This document shows, in pieces, positions 20,472 through 30,527 of a stretch of 64,000 nt of DNA. Numbering within the stretch: position 1 is the first letter of the stretch; each line of letters opens with the position of its first letter. Source of the stretch: Massilia sp. Leaf139. Lineage in GTDB: Bacteria; Pseudomonadota; Gammaproteobacteria; Burkholderiales; Burkholderiaceae_D. Location: contig NZ_LMOJ01000001.1 of assembly GCF_001424165.1 (NCBI RefSeq), forward strand, positions 1,398,976 through 1,462,975, read 5' to 3'. Made by a program: the position numbers and the translations under genes. The notes under the pieces were generated by a model. It ran no database searches and was not told where the DNA came from. It saw only the letters and a list, made by a program, of their open reading frames with translations.

Positions 20472-22619
20472 ATGACTCCGCGCCGCAAAATGGACAAGAA
20501 GGTGAAACACGACGAGGCGCCCCCGGCGCCCGTGCTCGATCGCGCCGCCCAGTTTCTGAACCGCGAACTCTCCCTGCTGGAATTCAACCGCCGCGTCCTG
20601 GCCCAGGCCGAGGACGAAGCGCTGCCGCTGCTGGAAAGGCTGCGCTTCCTGTGCATCGTCAGCACCAATCTCGACGAATTCTTTGAAGTGCGGGTGGCCA
20701 GCCTGCTGGCCCAGCACACGATCGAGCGCAGCATGGACGGCATGCCGCACTCGCTCGCGGCCACGCTGGCCCGCGCCAGCGAGGAATGCCGGCGCCTGAT
20801 CGCGCGCCAGTATGCGCTGCTGAACCACGAGATCCTGCCGCGCCTGTCGGACAACGGCATCCACATGCTGCGCCGCGGCGACCGCAACCCGGCCCAGCGC
20901 GCCTGGGTCAAGCAGTATTTCGACAAGGAGGTGCGGCCCCTGCTCACCCCGGTCGGACTCGATCCGGCCCACCCCTTCCCGCGCGTGATCAACAAGAGCC
21001 TGAACTTCATCGTCGAGCTCTCCGGCAAGGACGCCTTCGGGCGCGGCACTGCGATCGCCATCATGAAGGCGCCGCGCGTGTTGCCGCGCGTGATCCGCCT
21101 GCCCGACGAACTGTCGGAGCGGCCCGGCGCCTCCTACTGCCTGCTGTCTTCCGTGATCCAGGCCCACTTGCCCGACCTGTTCACCGGGCGCGAAGTGATC
21201 GCCTATTCGCAGTTCCGGGTCACCCGCAACAGCGACCTCTGGGTCGACGAGGAGGAGGTGAAAAACCTGCGCCAGGCCCTGCAAAGCGAGCTGCACACCC
21301 GACAGTACGGCTTCGCGGTGCGCCTCGAAGTGGGGCGAGGCTGTCCGGCCCACCTGTCGAACTTCCTGCGCGATCAGTTCTGCATCGACGACAGCCGCGT
21401 GTTCGCCGTCGACGGCCCGGTCAACATGGGGCGCCTGCTCGAAATCGTCAACAGCCACGCGCGCCCGGAACTGAAGTTCGCGCCCTTCACGCCGGGCTTT
21501 CCGGCCAAGCTCAATCCGCACGACATCTTCGGCACCCTGGCGCGCCAGGACGTGCTGCTGCACCATCCTTTCCAGTCCTTCCAGCCGGTGGTCGACTTCA
21601 TCCAGTCCGCCGCGACCGATCCGGCGGTGGTGGCGATCAAGCAGACCATCTACCGCGCGGGCATGAATTCGGAGCTGATGGAAGCGCTGATCAGCGCTGC
21701 CCAGCGCGGCAAGGAAGTTACGGTCATCGTCGAACTGATGGCGCGCTTCGACGAGGAAGCCAACATCAACTGGGCCGAGCGCCTGGAGGAAGCCGGCGCC
21801 CAGGTGGTGTACGGCGTGGTCGGCCTGAAAACCCACGCCAAGATGGCGCTGGTGCTGCGGCGCGAGGCGGCGGGCCTGCGCCCCTACGCCCACCTCGGCA
21901 CCGGCAACTACAATCCCACCACGGCGCGCTTCTATTCCGACTTCGGCCTGCTCACGGCCGATGCCGGCATCACCGCCGACGTCAACGAGGTCTTCATCCA
22001 CCTCACCAGCATGACCAAGCCCAAGCAGCTCGACTGCATGTGGCTGGCGCCCTTCACGCTGCAGAAGGAAATGGTGCGCGCGATCCGCCAGGAAGCGGCG
22101 ATCGCGCGCGAAGGCAAACCGGGGCGCATCATCGCCAAGATGAATTCGCTGACCGACGAAACCGTGATCCGCGCGCTCTACGACGCCTCCGGCGACGGCG
22201 TGAAGATCGACCTGATCGTGCGCGGCGCCTGCTCGCTGCGACCGGGCGTGCCCGGGCTGTCGGCCAACATCCGGGTGCGCTCGATCGTCGGTCGCTTCCT
22301 CGAGCACACGCGGGTCTTCTACTTCCGCAACAACTTGAAGCACGACGTCTACCTGAGCAGCGCCGACTGGATGAACCGCAACCTGATGCGCCGCATCGAG
22401 GTGGCCTTCCCGGTCACTTCGCCGGGACTGAAGAAACGCCTGCTGCGCGAAGGCCTGCAACCCTACCTGAAGGACAACACCAGCGCCTGGGAGCTGGGCA
22501 GCGACGGCCAGTACCGGCGCCGCAAGCCGCGCTCGGGCCAGAAGCCCTGCAATGCCCAGGAGCTGCTGATGACGATGCTCGGCGCCGGCGCCCACGGCGA
22601 CCCGGCGAAAGGAGAATAG
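20472..22619 (+). CDS. ppk1: Polyphosphate kinase 1
   Basis: Reversibly polymerises the gamma phosphate of ATP into polyphosphate. The protein is 715 residues, within the 690-740 usual range. Motifs: FLNRELSLLEFNRRVLAQA, CIVSTNLDEFFEVRVASL, TIYRAGMNSELMEALISAA, GLKTHAKMALVLRRE (the autophosphorylated His region), LGTGNYNP and RNNLKHDVYLSSADWMNRN. It is followed 2 bp later by sixA, and the opposite-strand ppx next to it encodes the degrading enzyme. Confidence 0.96.
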   Translation: MTPRRKMDKKVKHDEAPPAPVLDRAAQFLNRELSLLEFNRRVLAQAEDEALPLLERLRFLCIVSTNLDEFFEVRVASLLAQHTIERSMDGMPHSLAATLARASEECRRLIARQYALLNHEILPRLSDNGIHMLRRGDRNPAQRAWVKQYFDKEVRPLLTPVGLDPAHPFPRVINKSLNFIVELSGKDAFGRGTAIAIMKAPRVLPRVIRLPDELSERPGASYCLLSSVIQAHLPDLFTGREVIAYSQFRVTRNSDLWVDEEEVKNLRQALQSELHTRQYGFAVRLEVGRGCPAHLSNFLRDQFCIDDSRVFAVDGPVNMGRLLEIVNSHARPELKFAPFTPGFPAKLNPHDIFGTLARQDVLLHHPFQSFQPVVDFIQSAATDPAVVAIKQTIYRAGMNSELMEALISAAQRGKEVTVIVELMARFDEEANINWAERLEEAGAQVVYGVVGLKTHAKMALVLRREAAGLRPYAHLGTGNYNPTTARFYSDFGLLTADAGITADVNEVFIHLTSMTKPKQLDCMWLAPFTLQKEMVRAIRQEAAIAREGKPGRIIAKMNSLTDETVIRALYDASGDGVKIDLIVRGACSLRPGVPGLSANIRVRSIVGRFLEHTRVFYFRNNLKHDVYLSSADWMNRNLMRRIEVAFPVTSPGLKKRLLREGLQPYLKDNTSAWELGSDGQYRRRKPRSGQKPCNAQELLMTMLGAGAHGDPAKGE

Positions 22620-22621
22620 AC

Positions 22622-23083
22622 ATGGATCTGATCCTGTGGCGCCACGCCGAAGCGCAGGACGGCGAACCCGACGCCAAGCGCGCCCTCACCTCGAAGGGCA
22701 AGCGCCATGCGGCGCGCGTGGGCGCCTGGCTCGACCATCAATTGCCGGAGCAGTGCCGGGTGCTGGTCAGCCCCGCCGTTCGCTGTCTGCAGACCGCGGA
22801 CGGGCTGGGTCGCCGGTACACCATCCACGAGGCCCTGAACACGGATTCCACGGCCGAGCGCATGCTGGAAGCCTGCGGCTGGCCGAACCACCGTTTTCCC
22901 GCCCTCCTCATCGGGCACCAGCCGCTGCTGGGCGAGCTGGCGTCCCTGATCCTGGCCGGCACGGCGCAGCCCTGGAAGATCCGCAAGGCCGGCGTCTTCT
23001 GGATCAAGGGCTCGGACGCCGAGGACAGCGTGCCCTTTATCCGCCTGGCGGTCGGCCCGGAACTGATCGGCAAGCTGCGCTGA
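22622..23083 (+). CDS. sixA: Phosphohistidine phosphatase SixA
   Basis: Histidine-phosphatase family protein, 153 residues. The catalytic RHA motif occurs in MDLILWRHAEAQDGE, and the second active-site histidine is in LLIGHQPLLGELASL. SixA removes phosphate from phosphohistidine on Hpt-type domains. The ATG at 22622 follows the ppk1 stop by 2 bp with a GGAG upstream, so the two are co-translated. Pairing of sixA with ppk1 is common in betaproteobacteria. Confidence 0.9.
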   Translation: MDLILWRHAEAQDGEPDAKRALTSKGKRHAARVGAWLDHQLPEQCRVLVSPAVRCLQTADGLGRRYTIHEALNTDSTAERMLEACGWPNHRFPALLIGHQPLLGELASLILAGTAQPWKIRKAGVFWIKGSDAEDSVPFIRLAVGPELIGKLR

Positions 23084-23107
23084 CGCGCTTGCCGCCGGGG
23101 ACTTAGC

Positions 23108-24562
23108 TCAGGCTTCCCTGAACTGGAAGTTATGGCCGGCGTCTTCCCAGGCGGTGCATTCGCGTTCGAGCCAGAAGCGCATGGTCGGGTGGGTCTTTAG
23201 CCAGCCGGGCGCCAGCTCGACCTCGATGCGGCTCTTCATGCGCACCCGGAAGCCGTCGAGATCCTCGTCCACGCGCGCGTGCATGCAGGCCACGGCCAGG
23301 CGCAGGGCCAGCACCATGCGCGCCAGCGCCGGTTCGCCCAGGGCCTCGCGGATCTTGCGCAGGTTGCCTTTGTGGCCGAGCACCAGGGTCGCCATCAAGC
23401 GCTGCTCGCGGGTGGTGAAACCCGGCAGGTCGACGTGTTCGACCAGGTAGGCGCCGTGCTTGTGGGCGCCCGTGTGCGACACCGCCAGCCCGATCTCGTG
23501 CAGCATGCAGGCCCAGCCCAGGTAGTGGCGGCAGCTCTCGTCGGCCGCGCCCAGCTGGCCGTAGAGGCGCATCGCGATCGTCGCGGTGCGCCCCGCCCGT
23601 GCCGGGTCGACGCCGAAGCGCTCCATGCAGGCTACGATCGCGAGCTCGCGGCGGTCGTGCTGGCGCGAACGCAGCTCCAGATCCGACAGCGCTCCCAGGC
23701 GCAGGCCGGCGTTGATCGCCAGCACGCGCTCGATGCCGAATTCCTGCAGCACTCCCATCAGGATGCTGACGCCGCCCAGCACGGCGACCACACGTTCGCG
23801 CTTCAGGCCCGGCAAATCGACCTGGTCGACGTGGCCGCAGGCGACCAGCGCATCGCGCAACGCGCCCAGGCCGGCCAGCGAGAGCGTGCCGTCGCCCAGC
23901 CCGCCGCGCGCGATCGCCTCGGCCATCGCGCGCATCGTGCCGGAGGAGCCGTAGACGGCGCTCCAGCCGCGCGCGCGGTAGGCGGCGGCCGCATCCTCGA
24001 AGGTGGCGCGCGCCATCGTGGTGGCGGCCTCGAAGCGGGCGTGGCCGATGCGGCCGTCGGCGAAGAAGCCCGAGGCCTGGGGCTGGGTGCCGATGCTGAA
24101 GGATTCGACCAACGCGATGCTGTCGCCGGTGCCCGCGACCACTTCGGTCGAGCCGCCGCCGATGTCGATCACGAGGCGCTGCTGGCCGGGGTCGGCCAGG
24201 GCACGGGCCACGCCCATGTAGACCAGCCGGCCTTCTTCTTCCCCGGAGATGACTTCGATGGGGTAGCCGATCGCCTTTTCGGCCAGCGGCAGGAACTCGG
24301 GCGCATTGCGCGCCACGCGCAGCGTGTTGGTGCCGACCACGCGCACGCCGTCGAGGCGGAACTCCTGCAGGATCTGGGCGAAGCCGGACAGGCTGGCGAG
24401 CGCGGTGGCGATCGCGTCGGCCGTCAGGTTGCCGTCCGGGCCCAGACCGGCGGCCAGGCGCACCGGGTCGCGCGCGGTGCGCACGATGCGGATGTCGCCG
24501 TCGACGGGTTCGCCGACGTGCAGGCGAAAACTGTTCGAACCGAGATCTACTGCTGCGAACAT
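23108..24562 (-). CDS. ppx: Exopolyphosphatase (Ppx/GppA family)
   Basis: Releases phosphate from the ends of polyphosphate. The 484-residue protein starts MFAAVDLGSNSFRLHVGE, the ASKHA phosphate-binding loop, has the second loop VIDIGGGSTEVVAG, and a C-terminal HD-like region (MLHEIGLAVSHTGAHKHGAY, LVLGHKGN). The start at 24562 is chosen because it aligns with the family's first loop; an upstream reading would add 33 unlikely residues. It converges on ppk1-sixA and is divergent from the CYTH-CHAD gene. Confidence 0.94.
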   Translation of the reverse strand: MFAAVDLGSNSFRLHVGEPVDGDIRIVRTARDPVRLAAGLGPDGNLTADAIATALASLSGFAQILQEFRLDGVRVVGTNTLRVARNAPEFLPLAEKAIGYPIEVISGEEEGRLVYMGVARALADPGQQRLVIDIGGGSTEVVAGTGDSIALVESFSIGTQPQASGFFADGRIGHARFEAATTMARATFEDAAAAYRARGWSAVYGSSGTMRAMAEAIARGGLGDGTLSLAGLGALRDALVACGHVDQVDLPGLKRERVVAVLGGVSILMGVLQEFGIERVLAINAGLRLGALSDLELRSRQHDRRELAIVACMERFGVDPARAGRTATIAMRLYGQLGAADESCRHYLGWACMLHEIGLAVSHTGAHKHGAYLVEHVDLPGFTTREQRLMATLVLGHKGNLRKIREALGEPALARMVLALRLAVACMHARVDEDLDGFRVRMKSRIEVELAPGWLKTHPTMRFWLERECTAWEDAGHNFQFREA

Positions 24563-24694
24563 GGGTGATTCTTTCGTAAACGTGGTTGCCGAAGTATACA
24601 GGCGCGGGCGCGACAGCGGCGGCACGGATGGGGTAGGATGAAAGACTGCCATTCTATGCATCGCTTACGACGTAACCGGCCAAAAAGGATCGCC

Positions 24695-26203
24695 ATGGAA
24701 ACCGAACTGAAACTGCAGGTGCCGCCCGCCCAGCTCGAGCGCATGCGCCAGCATCCGGTGCTCGCCGAACATGCCGCCGCGGGCCCGCAGGAACACCAGC
24801 TGACCGACACTTATTACGACACCGCCGGGCACGCGCTCTGGAAGCAGGGCCTCACGCTGCGCGTGCGCGAAAGCGCCGGCGCCTGGATCCAGACCGTCAA
24901 GACGGCGGCCGCCAGCTCGCCCGGCCTGCATGAACGGGGCGAATGGGAATGCGCCTTGCCGGATGCTACGCCACAACCGGTACTGCTGGCGCGCCAGATC
25001 AAACAGGCCGCGCTGTCCGAAGCGCTGGCGCGCGCCGAGGCCGAGCAGCTGCTGCCGATCTTCCGCAACGTGACGCGCCGCACCACCTGGTCGCTGCGCT
25101 GGCCAGACGGCGACGAGGTCGAGTGCGCGCTCGACGCCGGGCGCATCGAGTCCGGCGTCCACAACACGGAAATCGCCGAGCTGGAGCTGGAAATCAAGCA
25201 CGGCTCCGCGAACCACCTGTTCGAACTGGCGCTGGCCCTGCACGCCGACATCCCGCTGCGGATGTCGAACGACAGCAAGGCCGCGCGCGGCTTCGCGATG
25301 CTGAAACCGGCGCCGAGCGGCGCGGTCAAGGCGCAGGCCGTCAAGCTGGGCCGGCGCGCCACGCTCGAGGATGCCTTCCAGCTGATCGGCCTGAACTGCC
25401 TGCGCCAGATGGAGGCCAACGTGCCGGGCGTCCTGCAGCAGGACGTGGAAAGCCTGCACCAGATGCGCGTCGGGCTGCGCCGCCTGCGCGCCCTGGTCGA
25501 CATGTTCGAACCCTTGATTCCGCCGCCCGCCGAGATCGCCGAGGGGCTGGACTGGCTGGCCGGGGCGCTCGGCGCCACGCGCGACTGGGACGTGCTGGCC
25601 GATTCCACGCTGGATCAGGTGCACGGCATCGATCCCTCGCCGCTGCGCCAGGCGGCGCGCGCGCGGGCCGACAAGCTGCACAAGGAACTGCTGCAGATGA
25701 TCGGTTCGTCGCGCTTCACCCAGGTACTGCTGAGCGTGAACGGCTGGCTGCATGCGCGCCAGTGGCGCGACGCGGGCAAGCTGCCCAAGCATTCGCCGCT
25801 GGCCGAGCGCGCAAGGGAGGCTTGCCTGCCCCTGCTGCGCAAGGCGGAAAAGCGCCTGAGCCGGCGCATCGCCGCTTTCGACGGCAAGGAACCGCAGCAT
25901 CGCCACCGCATCCGCATCGCGGCGAAGAAGGCGCGCTACGGCGCCGAGTTCTTCCGCGACCTGTTGCCGGGCAAGGAGGTCAAGCGCTACGTGGCGCGGC
26001 TGTCGCAGCTGCAGGATCGCCTCGGCCTGCTCAACGATTTCGCCGTGGCCGAGCACCTGCTGCCGGAACTTCAAAAGGGTAACGGCGAAGTGGCGCGCCA
26101 GGCGGCCTATGCGCGCGGCTTCCTCGCCGCCGCCTCGGAGGCCGACGACGGCGAACTGGCTGCTTCCTTGAAGGCGGTGGCGAAGCTGCGCCTGCCGCGG
26201 TGA
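24695..26203 (+). CDS. CYTH and CHAD domain protein (inorganic triphosphatase type)
   Basis: A 502-residue fusion. The N-terminal CYTH domain (about 1-200) begins METELKLQVP with the ExExK signature at residues 2-6; CYTH proteins hydrolyse triphosphate. The C-terminal CHAD domain (about 220-500) has the histidine-rich helices HQMRVGLRRLRALVDMF and HRHRIRIAAKKARYGAEFF, and CHAD domains bind polyphosphate. The ATG at 24695 is the family start. Next to ppk1, sixA and ppx, it fits a polyphosphate-handling role. Confidence 0.9.
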   Translation: METELKLQVPPAQLERMRQHPVLAEHAAAGPQEHQLTDTYYDTAGHALWKQGLTLRVRESAGAWIQTVKTAAASSPGLHERGEWECALPDATPQPVLLARQIKQAALSEALARAEAEQLLPIFRNVTRRTTWSLRWPDGDEVECALDAGRIESGVHNTEIAELELEIKHGSANHLFELALALHADIPLRMSNDSKAARGFAMLKPAPSGAVKAQAVKLGRRATLEDAFQLIGLNCLRQMEANVPGVLQQDVESLHQMRVGLRRLRALVDMFEPLIPPPAEIAEGLDWLAGALGATRDWDVLADSTLDQVHGIDPSPLRQAARARADKLHKELLQMIGSSRFTQVLLSVNGWLHARQWRDAGKLPKHSPLAERAREACLPLLRKAEKRLSRRIAAFDGKEPQHRHRIRIAAKKARYGAEFFRDLLPGKEVKRYVARLSQLQDRLGLLNDFAVAEHLLPELQKGNGEVARQAAYARGFLAAASEADDGELAASLKAVAKLRLPR

Positions 26204-26222
26204 AGCCATTTCGGCCTCGGCG

Positions 26223-28898
26223 TCAGGCGCAGGCGCGCCCTGTCGGCGCCAGGAAGCGCGTCTCGAATTCGTGCGGCGGCAGCGGCCGGGCGATGTAATA
26301 GCCCTGCACCTCGTCGCAGCCGAGTTCCTGCAGGATGCGCAGCTGCGCGGCCGTTTCGACGCCCTCGGCCACGACCGTCATGCGCAACGCGTGCGCCATC
26401 GAGACGATGGCCTGGAAGAAAACCCGTCCCTCACCCTGTTCTAGTTCGTTGGTGAAGGCGCGGTCGACCTTGAGCACATCCATCTTCAGGGTGCGCAGCT
26501 GCGACAGCGAGGAATAGCCGGTGCCGAAGTCGTCCAGGTGCAGCTTGATCCCGAGCGCGCGCAGCTGGGCCAGTTCGGCCAGTACCTCGGCCTGCTCGCC
26601 CATCATGGCCGATTCCGTGATCTCGACTTCCACCAGCGCCGCCGGCAGGCCGTGGCGCCGCAGCGCCGCCTCGAACTGGCGCACGACGGTGCCGCGCCCG
26701 AACTGCTTCGGTGAGACGTTGATCGACACCGGCACCGGGCATAATCCGTCGGCGCGCCAGGCCGCGAGCTGGGCGCAGGCCTTCTCGATCACGAGCGCGC
26801 CGATCGGCAGGATCAGACCGCTCGACTCGGCCAGCGGGATGAAGTCGCCCGGCGGCACCATCCCGGACTCGGGGAGCTGCCAGCGCAGCAGCGCCTCCAT
26901 GCTCAGCAGCTGGCCCGAGACGGGGTCGACCCGCGGCTGGTAGTGCAGCAGGAACTGGTCGAGTTCGATCGCCCGTGCCAGCTGGCCCTTGAGCCGGGCG
27001 CGCTGTGTGATCTGCCCCGACAGGAACTGGTCGAAGAAGCGGTACTGTCCCTTGCCCTCTTCCTTGGCCGCGTACATCGCGATGTCGGCATTGCGGATCA
27101 GGGTGCCGGCGTCCGTTCCGTCGCGCGGGAACAGGCTGATGCCAACCGAGGCGCCGACCGCCGCCTGGAGCTCGCCGTCGAGGGTAAACGGGGCGGCGAA
27201 GGCGGCGACGATACGCGCGGCCACCGCCGCCACATCGGCCTGGGCCAGCCGGATCTCGCCTGCCGCGGGACGCAGCAGCACGACGAACTCATCCCCGCCG
27301 AAGCGTACCACCTGGTCGGCCGGGCGCAGCAAGGCGCCCAGGCGGCGCGCGGCCGCGGCCAGCAGCTGGTCGCCAACCGCGTGGCCGTGGGAGTCGTTGA
27401 CCTGCTTGAACTCGTCGAGGTCGATGAACAGCAGGGCCAGGCCCTCGGGTTCGGACGGCGCATCACCCAGCAGCGTCGGAATGAAGTTCAGCAGCCAGCT
27501 GCGGTTGCGCAGGCCAGTGAGCGCGTCCTCGTTGGCCAGCCGCTCCAGATCCGTCTCGTGCCGTTTGCGCTCGCTGATGTCCTGCAGGGTCACGGCCAGG
27601 CCGTCGCCGACGCGCACCAGGCGCCGGCGGCCCCAGGCGATCGTCAGCCGGTCATCCTGGGGCATGCGCCGGTCTTCCTCGTAAAAGCCGTTCGCCATCG
27701 CCAGCCGGTAGGTTGCGATCACTTCGGCGCCCGTGATGCCGCGGTCGATGGTCGATACCGCCCGTCCCACCAGGTCGGCGCGGCGCATGCCGTAGAAGGC
27801 GGCGCCGCGCTCGTTGCAGTCGACGATGCGGAAGTCGACGATCTGGCCCTTGCGGTCGCGCAGCGGCGCGGCCATGTAAAAGCCGTCATTCGCGCTCTCG
27901 GTCGCGGTGCGGTAAGCCAGCCGCACCGCTTCGTGTTCGCGCTCGCGTGCCGCCGCGCGCAGCGACAGGAAGCTGGCCAGCGCTGCGAGCATCAGCAAGC
28001 CGATGCTGGCGGCCAGGCTGCGGTCGCGGCTCGCTTCCCAGTTTTCCAGGGCGGCAGCGCTGCCCTCGTGGCGCGACAGCGCAGCAACGGCCACCACCGG
28101 ATATACCGGCGAATCGCGCCAGCCGAGCGCCCGCGCGACGCCGTCGCGGAAGCCCTCGGCGCCGACCAGGCGCGGCCCGCCGTCCAGGTTACCGACCAAG
28201 GCCGGGTGCAGGATGCTGCCGTTGCCGGCGCGCGCGGCGCCGCTCTGCTCGATCCAAAACCTGCCGCCGTCGCCGGCCAGCGCCAGCAGACCGTCGCGGC
28301 CCAGCGTCGATGCGCCGACAAACGACGTGAAGTAGCTGCCGTCGACAGCCATGACGACGATGCCGTCGAACTCGTCGTCGGCGCGATCGAGGCGGCGCGT
28401 GAACAGCACCGGCTGGCGCCCGCTCTCGAAGCCGGCCGGGGCGAGATCGATGCGCAAGGCCGTGGAATTGTTGTTCTGGTGCTGCAGGAAGAAAGGGGAC
28501 TGCGCCACCGAGGGCGGCATCCCGCCTTCCTTGGTCGAGGAGCGCACTGTGCCGTCGGCGCCGACGATGCTCACGGACAGCAGCGCGTGATCGGTGAACA
28601 TGCCGTCGCTGCGCATGTCCTCGACCAGGGTCGGGTTGCGTGAATGTTCCCAGCCGTACTTGAGCTGCATGGTGATCTGATCCATCTGCGCGAACGACCG
28701 GGTCACGTATTGCTCGTAGGCCTGGGCGTAGGTGTCGACTTCCTTCAATACCAGGGCTTCGGCGCGCTCGGACTCGGACTCCGCGCGCGACAGGGTCACG
28801 GCCCAGAGCGCAAGACAGCACAAGGCGGCAAGGACGGGCCAGAGGATGGCGAGAAACCGGTTGGTACGGGAAAGCGAGGATGAAGCGGGTTTGATCAT
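26223..28898 (-). CDS. Membrane-bound GGDEF-EAL sensor (diguanylate cyclase/phosphodiesterase)
   Basis: Cyclic di-GMP enzyme of 891 residues. Two membrane segments (about 15-36 and 300-320) flank an extracytoplasmic sensor. A PAS domain follows (about 335-445), then GGDEF (RFGGDEF near residue 533, with an RPAD inhibitory site five residues before it) and EAL (MEALLRW near 668, VSINVSPKQF, LHLDDFGTGYSSL, VVAEGVETAAQ, QGYYIARPL). Both catalytic domains look intact, so it may do either reaction. The ATG at 28898 was chosen because a longer reading adds non-hydrophobic shadow sequence. Confidence 0.92.
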   Translation of the reverse strand: MIKPASSSLSRTNRFLAILWPVLAALCCLALWAVTLSRAESESERAEALVLKEVDTYAQAYEQYVTRSFAQMDQITMQLKYGWEHSRNPTLVEDMRSDGMFTDHALLSVSIVGADGTVRSSTKEGGMPPSVAQSPFFLQHQNNNSTALRIDLAPAGFESGRQPVLFTRRLDRADDEFDGIVVMAVDGSYFTSFVGASTLGRDGLLALAGDGGRFWIEQSGAARAGNGSILHPALVGNLDGGPRLVGAEGFRDGVARALGWRDSPVYPVVAVAALSRHEGSAAALENWEASRDRSLAASIGLLMLAALASFLSLRAAAREREHEAVRLAYRTATESANDGFYMAAPLRDRKGQIVDFRIVDCNERGAAFYGMRRADLVGRAVSTIDRGITGAEVIATYRLAMANGFYEEDRRMPQDDRLTIAWGRRRLVRVGDGLAVTLQDISERKRHETDLERLANEDALTGLRNRSWLLNFIPTLLGDAPSEPEGLALLFIDLDEFKQVNDSHGHAVGDQLLAAAARRLGALLRPADQVVRFGGDEFVVLLRPAAGEIRLAQADVAAVAARIVAAFAAPFTLDGELQAAVGASVGISLFPRDGTDAGTLIRNADIAMYAAKEEGKGQYRFFDQFLSGQITQRARLKGQLARAIELDQFLLHYQPRVDPVSGQLLSMEALLRWQLPESGMVPPGDFIPLAESSGLILPIGALVIEKACAQLAAWRADGLCPVPVSINVSPKQFGRGTVVRQFEAALRRHGLPAALVEVEITESAMMGEQAEVLAELAQLRALGIKLHLDDFGTGYSSLSQLRTLKMDVLKVDRAFTNELEQGEGRVFFQAIVSMAHALRMTVVAEGVETAAQLRILQELGCDEVQGYYIARPLPPHEFETRFLAPTGRACA

Positions 28899-29091
28899 GC
28901 ACGTCACGCGTCGCGACGACGCCAGGTTTTCCGGCAGCGAAGCTTCGCTTGCGGTCGCCGGGTGGAGGAACCGGGAGCATAGCGGCTGAGTATGACAACT
29001 TAATGAATTTCGGAAACTGTCGGCATTTGCGGCCACGCCGGCCGCGACCGAACGCGGGCACCGCGCCACCTCTTCTCTTACCTTCTCCCTG

Positions 29092-30033
29092 TTACCCGCG
29101 TGCCAGCGCGCGCAGCGCCGTGCGCGCCGCGGCGAGATCCCAGGCGGCGGTGCCGACGCTCTTGAACACGGCGGGCCGCGCCAGATCGACCGGGCCGCGC
29201 AAGAGCGCGCCGAGCGAGGCCACGCGCGACCAGTCGACGTTCGCCCGCAGCAGATCTCCCGCCTCATGGCGCGCGCCGGCCGGATCGTCCGCATAGAGGT
29301 CGCTGCCATCCAGGGTCGCCGCACCCAGCTCCGCCATCTCCGGCTTGAAGGCGCCGACGCCGACCACCAGGCGTCCGGCCCGGGGCGCCTCGTCGTAGAC
29401 CGGCATGGTGCTGGTCGTCAGCGTCACCACCACGTCGGCGTCGGCCGTCGCCGCATCGCATGGCTGCAGGCGCCCATGCAGCGCCTGGTTTAACTCGCAG
29501 AAGCGCCGCGCCGCCTCGATGCTGCGTCCCCGCACGAAGAGCTGCGCCTGTGGATACAGGGCGGCCAACGCCTCCACGTGGTAGCGCGCCTGCGTCCCTG
29601 TGCCGATGAGCCGGATGCGGCCCGGCGGATGCGGCAGCAAGCGGCGGATCGCCAGCAGGGTAACGGCGGCGGTGCGGCGACCGGTCACCTCCGGACCGTC
29701 GAGTACGCATGCGATCCGGCCCGTGGCCGCATCGCACACGGTGACGGCCCCGTGAATGGTCGCCAGGCCCCGCCCAACATTCGCAGGATGGACGTTCACC
29801 AGCTTGTGGATGGCGATATCGGCCGCCGCCGCGGGCATGCTGAGCATGACGGCACCAGCGCCGAGGGGCAGCACCTGCCGTTCGGGACTGAGGATGGTGC
29901 CGGACTCGAGCTCCGCCGCGGCCAGCGCCACGGCATCGACCAGCTCGGCGAAATCGAGCAGCGCGGCCGTGCGTGCGCGGTCGTGGACGACGATGTCGCT
30001 GCTGCCGCTGCCGGATGGGTCTGGATCGTGCAT
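29092..30033 (-). CDS. Ornithine cyclodeaminase/mu-crystallin family, delta1-pyrroline-2-carboxylate reductase type
   Basis: NAD(P)H-dependent ketimine reductase family, 313 residues. Motifs are TVCDAATGRIACVLDGPEVT, the Rossmann dinucleotide site RIRLIGTGTQARYHVEALA, DADVVVTLTTSTMPVY and VGAFKPEMAELG. In this subfamily the protein reduces cyclic imines such as delta1-pyrroline-2-carboxylate, made from hydroxyproline or D-proline breakdown. The start at 30033 has GGAG six bases before it; longer readings upstream are shadow. It is divergent from an EthD gene, 150 bp away. Confidence 0.85.
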   Translation of the reverse strand: MHDPDPSGSGSSDIVVHDRARTAALLDFAELVDAVALAAAELESGTILSPERQVLPLGAGAVMLSMPAAAADIAIHKLVNVHPANVGRGLATIHGAVTVCDAATGRIACVLDGPEVTGRRTAAVTLLAIRRLLPHPPGRIRLIGTGTQARYHVEALAALYPQAQLFVRGRSIEAARRFCELNQALHGRLQPCDAATADADVVVTLTTSTMPVYDEAPRAGRLVVGVGAFKPEMAELGAATLDGSDLYADDPAGARHEAGDLLRANVDWSRVASLGALLRGPVDLARPAVFKSVGTAAWDLAAARTALRALARG

Positions 30034-30183
30034 GCGTTGCTCCATGAGAGTCTGGCCAGCACTCATCATGGTCGATCGTTGAGGATTATGCAACATCGAA
30101 GCGGAGAACCGCGCTTGCAAAACGCCGCGCGTAGGCGCACGATGAGCTGGACTGCCCGAGCTAACCCAACGAGGAGACAGACG

Positions 30184-30498
30184 ATGATCAAGGTAAGCGT
30201 GATGTATCCGAACAGTCCCGACGCCCGTTTCGACGCGGAATACTATCGGGATCGGCACATGCCGATGGTGAAGGAACTGATGGGCGACTACTGCAAGTAC
30301 TACACGGTCGATCGGGCGGTTTCCGCCGGTGCCGGCGGCGCGGTCGCGCCCTATATCGCGATGGGCCACCTGTTCTGCGAGTCGGTCGAAGCCTTCCAGG
30401 CCGGCTTCGGCCCGCACACGAAGGAGATCATGGGCGACATTCCGAATTACACCAACCAGAAGCCGGTAATTCAGATCAGCGAAGTGCTGGTCGGATAG
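30184..30498 (+). CDS. EthD family protein
   Basis: A 104-residue dimeric alpha-beta barrel protein of the EthD group. Motifs are MIKVSVMYPNSPDARFDAEY, YYRDRHMPMVKELMGDYCK and IMGDIPNYTNQKPVIQISEV. The ATG at 30184 has GGAG seven bases before it. The exact activity is unknown; EthD proteins occur with ether degradation and aromatic catabolism, and no such genes sit next to it here. Confidence 0.82.
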   Translation: MIKVSVMYPNSPDARFDAEYYRDRHMPMVKELMGDYCKYYTVDRAVSAGAGGAVAPYIAMGHLFCESVEAFQAGFGPHTKEIMGDIPNYTNQKPVIQISEVLVG

Positions 30499-30527
30499 CG
30501 CGCCCTATCCAGCCTACGGGACGGCTA

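Noticed and set aside
24665..26209. Long frame antisense to the CYTH-CHAD gene
   Set aside because: It mirrors GC-rich coding sequence and has low-complexity arginine/glutamine/histidine-rich composition.
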